From a virus: a DNA stretch of 23,033 nt. The DNA lies in IMG/VR virus record IMGVR_UViG_3300029787_005428, positions 334 through 23,366 of that record. One strand, written 5' to 3'. The notes beneath the pieces are model-generated. The model was given only the letters and a program-made list of their open reading frames with translations. It did not search any database and was not told where the DNA came from. A program made the position numbers and the translations under genes. Positions 6,464-14,364 of this stretch are shown here, one piece after another (position 1 is the stretch's first letter; each line of letters opens with the position of its first letter).

Positions 6464-8101
6464 ATGTTAGGCCGTTTTCTATCTGAATTTCCTGAGGGGT
6501 ATAGCCCGAGTAAACAGCAAGTTAAGTTAATTAAAAGTATAGAGGAGGCGTTTGACGGGGGACATAAGTTTGTAATATGTTCTGCGCCTACGGGTTCAGG
6601 TAAAAGTTTTATATCTAAAACATTAGCAAATATTTCTAATGAATCAACAGATGCGTTTAAAGATTTAATTACCTCTTATGCTGCATTTAAAATAGATCAG
6701 ACAGGTACGTTTATAAATGAAGAAGATTGTAAGGATGAATCTCCTTCAGGCACGTTTGCACTAACTATAACTAAAACGTTACAAGACCAATATAAAGATC
6801 TATTTGATGATACTATTTTACTAAAAGGTAAAAATAACTACGTAAGCACTATTGATCCTAATATAGATGTAGAGCTGGAGTCTATTATTATACCTAAGAA
6901 AGTACTAGAAGATCATAGAACGCGTCATAAATGTAACTATCATAATGATAGAAGAGATGCTTTAATTAATAAATTTGCTGCATTAAACTATAAGATGTTT
7001 TTATCTCTCCCTAATCATGTTAAATATAAAGATTTTATAGTCTGTGATGAAGCTTCTGAGCTAGAAGATGAGATTATAAAGCAATTTTCTCTGTCTATCG
7101 ATATTATAAGATTAGGTAAAATAGGGGTTAAAGTTTATCCGCTAAGATCAACTAAGCCTAAAACTGTTTTAAAATGGATAGGCGATATACAATTAACACT
7201 TTCTGAGCATATAAGTCATATACAGGAAAGAGCTAAACTTGGACTGTCGCAAAAAGAAACTAGTAAGCTACAATATTTAAAAAATATACACCGTACTCTA
7301 TGTTTAATCGATGAGACTTGGCAGAAATGCGAGTATGTTGTTCAAGTTGAAAATAAAGATAATATTAAAATTACTCCTTTAAAAGTAGACAGTTTAACAA
7401 AATATATTTTTGATTATGCGGATAAAATATTATTAATGTCCGCTACAGTAATTGATCATCAAAATTTAGCTAAAACTTTAGGAATTGAAAAGTATAAATA
7501 TGTAGAGTCGAGTAGTACGTTTGACCCTGTTAAGGCTCCAATATATATATCACAAACTAATAAATTAAATCATGCTAATTTACCTAAAGCTTTACCATCC
7601 ATAGTTAGACAAATACAACAGATATGCGATAATCATAAAGACGAAAAAGGTATAATTCATACACATACTAACTATATTACAAATTATATTCAAAGTAAAG
7701 TTAGAGATAGAAGTTATAAGAGCTGTAGATATCTATTTAGAGATGAGCTTTCACGAAATGAAGATATTCTTAAGTTACATGAAGAAAGTGATGAACCGAC
7801 TATACTCGTTAGCCCTTCATTAGGATTAGGAATTGATCTTAAAGATGATCTTGCAAGATTTCAAATTATAGTTAAAGCTGCTTATCTACCTCTAGGTGAT
7901 AATAGAATTAAGAAAATGTTCGAGCAAGATAAACAATGGTATACTAATAAGATGTTATCTAACTTTATACAGCAATGCGGCAGAGGTATAAGAAGTAAAG
8001 ATGATCACTGTGTAACTTATGTATTAGACGCAACTATATTTCATACTGTTATACGGAATAAAAATAAGCTACCAAAATATTTTATAGAAAGATTTGTATA
8101 G
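6464..8101 (+). CDS. XPD/DinG-type SF2 DNA helicase
   Basis: 545 residues. Walker A is APTGSGKS (41-48), the Walker B box is CDEAS (194-198, in place of DEAH), motif III is LLMSATVID (about residue 325), motif V is SPSLGLGIDL and motif VI QQCGRGIRSKDD (503-514). This is the Rad3/XPD/DinG arrangement. In this family an iron-sulfur domain with four cysteines lies between motifs I and II. Here the equivalent region (KGKNNYVSTIDPN at 121-133, HKCNYH at 155-160) keeps only one clear cysteine, so the cluster is probably absent. Likely acts in phage DNA replication or recombination. It is followed after 2 nt by a small gene. Confidence 0.8.
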   Translation: MLGRFLSEFPEGYSPSKQQVKLIKSIEEAFDGGHKFVICSAPTGSGKSFISKTLANISNESTDAFKDLITSYAAFKIDQTGTFINEEDCKDESPSGTFALTITKTLQDQYKDLFDDTILLKGKNNYVSTIDPNIDVELESIIIPKKVLEDHRTRHKCNYHNDRRDALINKFAALNYKMFLSLPNHVKYKDFIVCDEASELEDEIIKQFSLSIDIIRLGKIGVKVYPLRSTKPKTVLKWIGDIQLTLSEHISHIQERAKLGLSQKETSKLQYLKNIHRTLCLIDETWQKCEYVVQVENKDNIKITPLKVDSLTKYIFDYADKILLMSATVIDHQNLAKTLGIEKYKYVESSSTFDPVKAPIYISQTNKLNHANLPKALPSIVRQIQQICDNHKDEKGIIHTHTNYITNYIQSKVRDRSYKSCRYLFRDELSRNEDILKLHEESDEPTILVSPSLGLGIDLKDDLARFQIIVKAAYLPLGDNRIKKMFEQDKQWYTNKMLSNFIQQCGRGIRSKDDHCVTYVLDATIFHTVIRNKNKLPKYFIERFV

Positions 8102-8103
8102 AT

Positions 8104-8634
8104 ATGAAAAACAAATTAAAGTTAAACCCCAAAGTAAAAGTTCGTTTATATAAAGATACTGATTTCAATGAAATTGCAGATAATCTTTATAATTTTTTAG
8201 AAAATATTGATATGAAAGATTTCATTACCGGCTATGAACAAATACCAGGAATATCAAGCTCTACAATATTTAAAATTCCATTTAAAAAACTTCGAATGCT
8301 GCTTATACGCTACGGATTAAAAGTACTTCTTAACAAGAGTGATTTTATTTTCTTAAACGATGATAAAGAAAGAAACAGAATTCATGGATTTAGTTGCTGG
8401 AAAATTGAAGGAGATATTTGTAATAATCTTCTAATGTTTCAGCCAGTTGAGTATACTGTTGTATCATCAGTTGTAGCAGCAAAAAAACATTTAAGTTCAG
8501 CATTTAAATATTCGCGTCGAGCAAAACTAACAGGTCAAATCAATCGGAAAAACGCTAAAGGTTATATTAGATATATTAAAAGACACTATAATGTAAAGGT
8601 TTTTAATGAGAGCTTTATAGAAGTTTATAAATAA
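8104..8634 (+). CDS. hypothetical protein, possibly GNAT-like
   Basis: 176 residues, not recognised with certainty. It starts with a basic segment (KNKLKLNPKVKVRLYKDTD), and a LYKDTDFNEIADNLYNFL stretch could be the first strand and helix of an acetyltransferase fold. The middle FSCWKIEGDICNNLLMFQPVEY looks like central strands. The end (YIRYIKRHYNVKVFNESFIEVYK) resembles the last beta-alpha-beta unit of a GNAT. No acetyl-CoA P-loop motif is obvious, so this is only a structural guess. A late-type promoter box overlaps its stop. Confidence 0.5.
   Translation: MKNKLKLNPKVKVRLYKDTDFNEIADNLYNFLENIDMKDFITGYEQIPGISSSTIFKIPFKKLRMLLIRYGLKVLLNKSDFIFLNDDKERNRIHGFSCWKIEGDICNNLLMFQPVEYTVVSSVVAAKKHLSSAFKYSRRAKLTGQINRKNAKGYIRYIKRHYNVKVFNESFIEVYK
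8626..8633 (+). promoter_or_regulatory. T4-late-type TATAAATA box
   Basis: Exact TATAAATA overlapping the stop of the upstream gene, 5 nt before the ATG at 8639. In T4 this octamer lies about 6-13 bases upstream of the transcription start, so transcription would start at the ATG. Confidence 0.5.
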
Positions 8635-8638
8635 TAAT

Positions 8639-9157
8639 ATGCAGACGTTTGAGGAATTTTATAACGAAAAAATGCTCGATGAAGGTAAAATAGGCAAGGC
8701 ATTAGCAACAGGAGCTTTAGCTGCTGGTTTAGCAGCTGGTCCCGTAGATGCTGCAATCTATAATAATAACCCTGGTAATATTCGTACCTCGCCAACTGCT
8801 TGGAATGGCGAAGTACCGAATCATGGAGAAAAGTTTGAAGTTTTTGAATCTATGCCTTATGGTATTAGAGCGTCAGCTAGGATTTTAAGAACATATGGTA
8901 AAAAACACGGTATAGATACTATTAATAAAATCATTGATAGATATGCGCCACCTGAAGACAATAATCCAAATAATGCAAACTACGCAAGACATGTAGCAAA
9001 TGGTTCTGGTTTTGGGGTAGATGAAAAAATAGATCTAAACAACCCACAAGTTCTAATGAAATTAATGAGACCAATTTTTGAATTCGAAAATGGTCAAAAA
9101 GAAGCTGCTAAGATTTCAGACGCTGATATTCAAAAAGGCGTTAAGATGGCTTTTTAG
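8639..9157 (+). CDS. predicted murein hydrolase/lysozyme-like structural protein
   Basis: 172 residues. NNNPGNIRTSPTAWNG (42-57), FEVFESMPYGIRASARILRTY (66-86) and TINKIIDRYAPPEDNNPNNYA-type sequence (94-115) are the hallmark blocks of the NPGNIR family of phage muralytic enzymes (structural protein P5/endolysin-like). The N-terminus is MQTFEEFYNEKMLDEG, much like the MKTYQEF capsid-targeting start of T4 internal proteins, followed by an Ala/Gly-rich stretch (21-38) that could be a spacer or weak membrane segment. Predicted to cut peptidoglycan, either as a virion-borne enzyme or at lysis. It has its own late-type promoter box. Confidence 0.7.
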   Translation: MQTFEEFYNEKMLDEGKIGKALATGALAAGLAAGPVDAAIYNNNPGNIRTSPTAWNGEVPNHGEKFEVFESMPYGIRASARILRTYGKKHGIDTINKIIDRYAPPEDNNPNNANYARHVANGSGFGVDEKIDLNNPQVLMKLMRPIFEFENGQKEAAKISDADIQKGVKMAF

Positions 9158-9377
9158 TTTTCTTCTTCTTTTTTTTAGGTAACTCCATATACAATCTTCG
9201 TTGCTTCCCCCCGGGCTGACCTTTAAATCCCGAAATAGATGCTGTACTATGTGGCTCATTTAATTGAGGGTTAATAGTGCCATACTTACCTTTAGATCTT
9301 ACTTTAACTGGTCTTTTTGTATCTGTAGGGGCTCTAAAATCTTCTAAAATTTTATTAACTGTAGAGTTGAAATCCAT
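9141..9377 (-). CDS. small basic phage protein
   Basis: 78 residues, not recognised. It begins with a predicted helix (MDFNSTVNKILEDF), continues with a GKYGTINPQLNEPHSTA segment that looks conserved rather than random, and ends in a very basic tail (KKKKKKTKK). The start and a late-type box 5 nt upstream support it as a real gene. It overlaps the 3' end of the convergent hydrolase gene by 17 nt. The basic tail could bind DNA or RNA. A head-packaged or virion role is possible but unproven. Confidence 0.6.
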   Translation of the reverse strand: MDFNSTVNKILEDFRAPTDTKRPVKVRSKGKYGTINPQLNEPHSTASISGFKGQPGGKQRRLYMELPKKKKKKTKKPS

Positions 9378-9395
9378 ATAAATATTTATTATAAT
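9367..9395 (+). promoter_or_regulatory. sigma70-like promoter before 9403 gene
   Basis: TTGAAA (9367-9372), 17-nt spacer, TATAAT (9390-9395), 7 nt to the ATG at 9403. The -35 lies inside the first codons of the divergent minus-strand gene. Confidence 0.5.
9383..9390 (-). promoter_or_regulatory. late-type AATAAATA box for the minus-strand small gene
   Basis: On the minus strand AATAAATA ends 5 nt before the ATG at 9377. It is embedded in the divergent plus-strand promoter. Confidence 0.35.
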
Positions 9396-9402
9396 TGTAT
9401 AT

Positions 9403-9771
9403 ATGCCTACAACTAAAAAAATTATATGTGTCGTAACTGGTAAACCTACTGTATACTCTGGAGATTTTCTTCAAAAAAAAATTATTGAATATGGTAGTGA
9501 ACAAGATCTTAATGATCTTTATATTTGTAGGGAAGTTAAAAGCTTTCTAAAAAAAGGGTATAGTGTTGAAGACATTCGAAAAGTTATGAATGTAGATGAA
9601 GATACGGTATATCCAAGTGAAGATGTAATAAATAAGATAGAAGAAATGTACCGTAAACAAAGTATCCTTAAACAGATACCTACATACAATGATGCGTTAA
9701 CAGGATTTACATATAATAAATCCGATGTTGACGTTGAAAATTTCATTAATGAATATATAATTAAGACATGA
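9403..9771 (+). CDS. hypothetical phage protein
   Basis: 122 residues, not recognised. KKIICVVTGKPTVYSGDFLQKK at the start has the look of a degenerate zinc-ribbon or beta-hairpin, followed by helices (EQDLNDLYICREVKSFLKKGYSVEDIRKVM). Only two cysteines are well placed (C9 and one in YICR), so metal binding is doubtful. It begins a run of three short genes ending just before nrdA and overlaps the next gene in ATGA. It has one of the best sigma70-like promoters in the window, so it may be an early regulator; this is inference. Confidence 0.6.
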   Translation: MPTTKKIICVVTGKPTVYSGDFLQKKIIEYGSEQDLNDLYICREVKSFLKKGYSVEDIRKVMNVDEDTVYPSEDVINKIEEMYRKQSILKQIPTYNDALTGFTYNKSDVDVENFINEYIIKT

Positions 9772-9986
9772 ATTTAACACCATCAATACGAGGAAATAAT
9801 CTAGCTCTCTATGATACTATAAATGGTAGTATTCAGAGAACAATTGCATTACCGCCAGGTAGTTATAGTAATATAATTATGAGCGGAGATAGAGTATCTG
9901 TAACTATTACACCAACGTATGGTATGGATCATATTAGAACATTTAGTGCTAAAACTGGCGCGTTAATTAGCGATATTCAGATATAA
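9768..9986 (+). CDS. small beta-rich hypothetical protein
   Basis: 72 residues. The pattern of alternating hydrophobic and polar residues (NLALYDTINGSIQRTIALP, RVSVTITPT, HIRTFSAKTGALISDIQI) suggests a small beta-sandwich or a repeat of two similar hairpins, each with a (D/K)(T)xxGxxxxxI core. Start is in an ATGA overlap with the previous gene and the next gene begins 1 nt after its stop. No function can be assigned. Confidence 0.55.
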   Translation: MNLTPSIRGNNLALYDTINGSIQRTIALPPGSYSNIIMSGDRVSVTITPTYGMDHIRTFSAKTGALISDIQI

Positions 9987-9987
9987 A

Positions 9988-10506
9988 ATGGGTGATATAG
10001 ATATTAGCCTAGCATCAGTTGATTGCGATCTTGCAAAGTTTACTGAATTTAAAACCACGTTACCAACTCTCTTTCTTGGATTCGTTATAAAGAATGAATA
10101 TGATAATCAACGGTTAACAATTTCAGAAAAATATAAACCAACAAAACAAGTATTTCTATTTGAACGTACTAATGAAACATGTAGTTTACTGCCGCTCTAT
10201 GGTACTTATTTTAAATTAAATAAAACCGGTAGGGAATTAGCATCTGTCTTATTGCAAGAAGATCTTGATAGAGATATGGATCTTAAAAAATATCAAAATA
10301 TTCTGTTTGAGTATAAGGTTACATGCAATGATTATTATTCATACCTTAATAAACGTATATACCCTATAGATTTTAAGTGTTTGGAAAAAATTACAGATAA
10401 TGAAAATGCAAAAGATCCAAAGATACTGCAGCATCTTCTACAGCTTGATGAGAATAAATTTGATTTCCATAAATTTGGCGCTTTTAAGCTATTAATCTTG
10501 GCCTAA
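9988..10506 (+). CDS. hypothetical phage protein
   Basis: 172 residues, not recognised. It contains a mixed alpha/beta pattern (LPTLFLGFVIKNEYDNQRLTISEKY) and several tyrosine-rich segments (YKVTCNDYYSYLNKRIYP). No signal peptide or membrane helix. It lies 1 nt after the preceding small gene and directly before nrdA, so it is the last gene of the 9403-10506 unit. Confidence 0.55.
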   Translation: MGDIDISLASVDCDLAKFTEFKTTLPTLFLGFVIKNEYDNQRLTISEKYKPTKQVFLFERTNETCSLLPLYGTYFKLNKTGRELASVLLQEDLDRDMDLKKYQNILFEYKVTCNDYYSYLNKRIYPIDFKCLEKITDNENAKDPKILQHLLQLDENKFDFHKFGAFKLLILA

Positions 10507-10510
10507 GAAT

Positions 10511-10518
10511 TGTAAATA
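10511..10518 (+). promoter_or_regulatory. late-type TGTAAATA box before nrdA
   Basis: TGTAAATA, one base from the TATAAATA consensus, 1 nt before the ATG at 10520 and 7 nt before the second in-frame ATG at 10526. The 7-nt spacing matches other genes here and favours 10526 as the real start. Confidence 0.3.
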
Positions 10519-10519
10519 A

Positions 10520-12784
10520 ATGTCTATGAATATTGTTAAACGAAGCGGTGAATCTGTCCCATATGATGTAGAAAGAATACATAGAGTTGTTGGTTGGGCT
10601 ATTGAAGGAATTAAAGGCGTCACAGTATCTGACGTAGAAATAAATGCTAGTTTGCAAAAGCGTGATGGTATGTCAACCCGGGAAATTCATGAAACGTTAA
10701 TTGATTCTGCTGTTAATTTAATAACTCTTAACACACCAAACTATCAATATGTCGCATCTCGGCTTCTTTCATATCAGTTACGAAAGGATGTATGGGGAGG
10801 TAAGAATCCTCCTAAGCTAGTTGATTTTATTAATAAAAATGTTCATGAGCATGATGTATATGATGAGGATATTCTAATGCTGTATAATAATACTGAGATT
10901 AATAAGCTCGATGAATATATTGATCATACACGAGATAATCTTTTTACCTATGCAGGTATGAGACAGCTTTGTGATAAATATCTAATCCAAGATAGATCGA
11001 CGGGTATAATTTACGAAACACCTCAGTTTGCATATATGATTATTGCTATGGTTTGTTTTGGTAAATATAAAGGAGCTACAAGAATGTCATATGTTAAGAA
11101 AGCATATGATTATTTTTCAAAGTTTAAAATTAATATACCCACTCCTCTTATGGCAGGGGTAAGAACCAAAATAAGACAATATGCATCATGTTGCTTAATT
11201 GATATTGATGATACATTACCGTCAATTTTTTCTTCGTCTACAGCAGCGGGATATGCAACTGGTTCTCGTTATGGTATTGGTTTAAATATCGGTAGAATCC
11301 GCCCTATAAATTCACCTATTAGAAGAGGCGAAGTAGTTCATACAGGTGTAATTCCTTTTCTTAAGTTAATGGAATCTACTGTTAAATCATGTCATCAAAA
11401 TGGTATAAGAGGAGGATCAGCTACTGTAAACTTTCCTTTCTGGCATTATGAAGTAGAGGACATGGTAGTACTTAAAAATAATTCAGGTACTGATGATAAC
11501 CGTGTTCGTAAATTAGATTATTGCATTCAATTTAGTGAATTGTTTTATCAGAGATTTTTAAAAAACGAAGACATAACTCTTTTCTCTCCCTATGAAGCTA
11601 AGGATTTATATGACGCTTTTGGTCATGAAAACTTTGACGAACTATATGAACAATATGAGAGAAAGACTTCCTTAAGATTTAAAAAGACAATAAAAGCTAG
11701 ACAGCTAATGAGCTTATTTGTTAAAGAAAGAGTTGAAACTGGTCGTATTTACTATATGAATATTGATCATTGTAATCAAAGATCTGCATGGGATACTGAT
11801 GTTAAAATGACTAATTTATGTGTAGAGGTATTACACCCTACAAAGCCATTACAAAATACATCTGATAAGGATGCAGAGATTGGTATATGTATATTATCAG
11901 CTATTAATGTTCTTGAAATTCAATCAGATGCAGAAATGGAAAAAGTATGTGATATAATAGTTAGACTTTTAGATCAGCTTATTGATTATCAAGATTACTT
12001 TTTACCAGCAGCAAAAAACTTTACTAAAAATAGAAGATCGTTAGGTATAGGTATTACTAACTTTGCTGCATATTTAGCCAAGCATGGTACTGGTTACGAG
12101 GATGAAGAAGCTCCTAATATAGCAGATGAGTTAATGGAAAAGGTACAATATTATCTATTAAGTTCTTCATGCTCTTTAGCTGAAGAAAAGGGCTCTTGTT
12201 CTAAATTTAACGAAACAAAATATAGTAAAGGGTGGTTGCCTATAGATGATTATAAGAAAGATATTGATGAATTTGTAACCCGTAATAATAGTATGGACTG
12301 GGAAAGTTTACGTAGTAGAATAAAAGAGTTTGGACTTAGACATAGTACTGTTTCCGCTATAATGCCCTGTGAGAGCTCTTCTGTAATACAGTGCTCTACA
12401 AATGGTATAGAACCTATTAGATCATACATTACCTATAAGAAATCAAAAGCTCGCACGTTGCCAGTTATAGTACCTAATTACTCATCTTATAAGAACAAAT
12501 ATACATTAGCTTATGATATGAAAGATAACACCGGTTTAATTAAGGTAGTAGGTGCTTTACAAAAATGGGTTGATATGAGCATAAGCGCTAACATATATTA
12601 TAACTATGCTCATTATGAAAATGGTGCTCTACCTGATGCTAAGGTAATTAAAGAACAGCTATTGGCTTATAAACTAGGATGGAGAACAGGGTATTATCTT
12701 AATACGGATGATGGTGATAAACAGAGCAGTGGAGAAGATATAGAAGATGAAAATGGTTGCGAGTCTGGGGCTTGCGCGTTATAA
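10520..12784 (+). CDS. nrdA: ribonucleoside-diphosphate reductase class Ia, large subunit
   Basis: 754 residues, aligning well with E. coli NrdA from memory. An N-terminal ATP-cone (about 3-95) is followed by the catalytic barrel: QYASC places C224 at E. coli C225, NLCVE puts N432/C434/E436 at N437/C439/E441, and GICILSAIN puts C457 at C462. The radical-transfer tyrosines are Y725/Y726 (TGYYLNT), and the C-terminal redox pair is CESGAC (C747, C752). All residues for reduction of ribonucleoside diphosphates are present, so it should be active. The second ATG at 10526 is an equally good start. Followed by a ferredoxin gene and nrdB; together they supply dNTPs for phage replication. Confidence 0.97.
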   Translation: MSMNIVKRSGESVPYDVERIHRVVGWAIEGIKGVTVSDVEINASLQKRDGMSTREIHETLIDSAVNLITLNTPNYQYVASRLLSYQLRKDVWGGKNPPKLVDFINKNVHEHDVYDEDILMLYNNTEINKLDEYIDHTRDNLFTYAGMRQLCDKYLIQDRSTGIIYETPQFAYMIIAMVCFGKYKGATRMSYVKKAYDYFSKFKINIPTPLMAGVRTKIRQYASCCLIDIDDTLPSIFSSSTAAGYATGSRYGIGLNIGRIRPINSPIRRGEVVHTGVIPFLKLMESTVKSCHQNGIRGGSATVNFPFWHYEVEDMVVLKNNSGTDDNRVRKLDYCIQFSELFYQRFLKNEDITLFSPYEAKDLYDAFGHENFDELYEQYERKTSLRFKKTIKARQLMSLFVKERVETGRIYYMNIDHCNQRSAWDTDVKMTNLCVEVLHPTKPLQNTSDKDAEIGICILSAINVLEIQSDAEMEKVCDIIVRLLDQLIDYQDYFLPAAKNFTKNRRSLGIGITNFAAYLAKHGTGYEDEEAPNIADELMEKVQYYLLSSSCSLAEEKGSCSKFNETKYSKGWLPIDDYKKDIDEFVTRNNSMDWESLRSRIKEFGLRHSTVSAIMPCESSSVIQCSTNGIEPIRSYITYKKSKARTLPVIVPNYSSYKNKYTLAYDMKDNTGLIKVVGALQKWVDMSISANIYYNYAHYENGALPDAKVIKEQLLAYKLGWRTGYYLNTDDGDKQSSGEDIEDENGCESGACAL

Positions 12785-12787
12785 ATA
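12780..12787 (+). promoter_or_regulatory. T4-late-type TATAAATA box before the ferredoxin
   Basis: Exact TATAAATA overlapping the nrdA stop codon and ending 5 nt before the ATG at 12793, so the ferredoxin and nrdB could be transcribed separately from nrdA. Confidence 0.45.
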
Positions 12788-12792
12788 AAGTT

Positions 12793-13023
12793 ATGGCTGA
12801 TAAAGATGAAATAGTACCAGAGAACGTAAAAGGAAACTTCTATGTTGATCATCAGTGTATCGATTGCGATGCATGCAGAGATGTAGCTCCAGACTTTTTT
12901 ACAAGAAGCGAAGATAACGGTTATAGTTATGTTTATAAACAACCAACAACAGATCATGATATTGAATTATGTACTGCAGCTCTTGAAGACTGCCCGGTAG
13001 AGGCTATTGGCGATGATGGATAA
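12793..13023 (+). CDS. 4Fe-4S ferredoxin
   Basis: 76 residues. CIDCDAC (C22, C25, C28) plus CPVEAI (C67) is the complete set for one [4Fe-4S] cluster; the second-cluster cysteines are missing except for an isolated C60. The body (FYVDHQC..VAPDFF...GYSYVYKQP) fits the single-cluster ferredoxin fold. I start at 12793 (MADKDE) rather than an earlier in-frame ATG at 12757 inside nrdA, because only here does it follow a TATAAATA box. It lies between nrdA and nrdB. Cellular nrdAB operons often carry a [2Fe-2S] ferredoxin (YfaE type) for the diiron-tyrosyl cofactor; a phage [4Fe-4S] protein may do the same job. Confidence 0.85.
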   Translation: MADKDEIVPENVKGNFYVDHQCIDCDACRDVAPDFFTRSEDNGYSYVYKQPTTDHDIELCTAALEDCPVEAIGDDG

Positions 13024-14092
13024 TAAATTTATGGATACTGTATTAAATATAAAAAATGTGGATACTACGAAGCAGCCGATGTTTCTTGGAGAGGATTTAG
13101 CTCTTCAACGCTATGATAGATTTAAATACCCTAAATTTTTTGATCTATGGCGTAAAATGGAAGAATATCATTGGCTTCCGGAAGAAGTATCTTTAACTAA
13201 AGATCGTAATGATTATGAAAACTTAAATGATACTGAGAGATTTATTTTTAATAGTAATCTCAGGTGGCAAACTATGACTGATAGTATGCTATCTAGAAGT
13301 ATTCATAATATTAAAAATTATGTATCTAATCCTGAACTTGAAATATGTATGACTACATGGGCAAGATTTGAAACAATTCATAGTTATTCCTATACATATA
13401 CTCTTCAAAATATTACAAAGGATGCAACCGGATTTTTTGATTCTATTCTTGAAGATAAAGAAATAGTAAAAAGAGCAACAGAGATTAGTAGTGCATATAA
13501 TACCTTACTAGGTGACGATAGTAGTAATATTAAACAAAAGATTTTTAATGCTATTCTCTCAACCCAAATTACTGAAGGATTAGCTTTTTATACTTCATTT
13601 GCATGCTCTTTCTTTTTTGGTTATAAAGGTAAGATGGAAGGTAACTCAAAAATTATTGGTCTAATTGCGAGAGATGAAAACTTACATGCTGCTATTACGC
13701 AAAATATTATGAGATATTGGCGACAGAATGAAGATGAAGGCTTTCAACAAATTTTAAAAGATAACGAACAAAAGATATATGATACCTATGGTTTAGCAGC
13801 AGAGAACGAAAAGCAATGGGCACAATACTTATTTTCACAAGGATCGCTACTTGGGTTAAATGCTGATATGTTAAGTGGATATGTTGAATGGCTTACTAAT
13901 AATAGACTAAAATCTCTGGGATATGATAAAATTTTTGATACTACATCAAACCCTATAGGCGGTTGGCTCAATAGTTTTACAGATAGCTCAAAGGTACAAG
14001 TCGCGCCACAAGAAACTGAAATTAGCTCTTATAAAATTGGAGCAAGAGATACTGAAATATCTTCAGAAGAATTTGATGATTTTAATCTTTAG
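13013..14092 (+). CDS. nrdB: ribonucleoside-diphosphate reductase class Ia, small subunit
   Basis: 359 residues from the ATG at 13013. Diiron ligands are visible: DRNDY (D64, E. coli D84), ETIHSYSY (E120, H123, with radical Tyr Y127 at E. coli Y122), ITEGLAFY and RDENLH. All match class Ia R2, so a diferric-tyrosyl radical is expected. The tail ends EEFDDFNL, the usual acidic/aromatic R1-docking end. The start is uncertain: ATG 13013 (with AGAGG 9 nt upstream, overlapping the ferredoxin stop), 13016 or 13031 are all possible. Partner of NrdA; the ferredoxin upstream is probably its electron donor or cofactor-maintenance partner. Confidence 0.96.
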   Translation: MMDNKFMDTVLNIKNVDTTKQPMFLGEDLALQRYDRFKYPKFFDLWRKMEEYHWLPEEVSLTKDRNDYENLNDTERFIFNSNLRWQTMTDSMLSRSIHNIKNYVSNPELEICMTTWARFETIHSYSYTYTLQNITKDATGFFDSILEDKEIVKRATEISSAYNTLLGDDSSNIKQKIFNAILSTQITEGLAFYTSFACSFFFGYKGKMEGNSKIIGLIARDENLHAAITQNIMRYWRQNEDEGFQQILKDNEQKIYDTYGLAAENEKQWAQYLFSQGSLLGLNADMLSGYVEWLTNNRLKSLGYDKIFDTTSNPIGGWLNSFTDSSKVQVAPQETEISSYKIGARDTEISSEEFDDFNL

Positions 14093-14100
14093 GATAAATA
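14093..14100 (+). promoter_or_regulatory. late-type GATAAATA box
   Basis: GATAAATA immediately after the nrdB stop, ending 7 nt before the ATG at 14108. Confidence 0.4.
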
Positions 14101-14107
14101 ATAAATT

Positions 14108-14332
14108 ATGGCAAACTATATAAATGCAATTAAGACAAAATTAACCGGTCAGAGAGATATTGAAATTTCTGATCTTGAAGTATACCTTACTAATAGGGTT
14201 GCTATTGGCGAACACCCACATATTGGGGAAGAGATAGAAAAAAAGATTGAAACAATTGATAGTATTCAATCTAAAATTGATACAATTGATAGATTTTTTC
14301 CACCAGAACAAGAGGCAGAAACTAATAGTTGA
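14108..14332 (+). CDS. small acidic hypothetical protein
   Basis: 74 residues, not recognised. The second half has a short repeated pattern (KIETIDSIQSKIDTIDRFF) that predicts an amphipathic helix or short coiled coil. No membrane segment. It follows nrdB with its own late-type box and precedes the promoter for the beta-barrel gene. Function unknown. Confidence 0.55.
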   Translation: MANYINAIKTKLTGQRDIEISDLEVYLTNRVAIGEHPHIGEEIEKKIETIDSIQSKIDTIDRFFPPEQEAETNS

Positions 14333-14356
14333 TTAACCTAAGTTATATACTATAAT
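14329..14356 (+). promoter_or_regulatory. sigma70-like promoter before the beta-barrel gene
   Basis: TTGATT (14329-14334), 16-nt spacer, TATAAT (14351-14356), 8 nt to the ATG at 14365. Contains the 13-mer TATATACTATAAT (14344-14356), identical to the one before 20067. Confidence 0.55.
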
Positions 14357-14364
14357 TATAGACT

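Noticed and set aside
9519-9746. Minus-strand 75-codon frame
   Set aside because: Antisense to the 9403 gene, which has a strong promoter and overlaps its neighbour in the usual ATGA way.
12694-12957. Minus-strand 87-codon frame
   Set aside because: Antisense to the nrdA end and the ferredoxin, both of which are clearly coding.
13786-13971. Minus-strand 61-codon frame
   Set aside because: Antisense inside nrdB.
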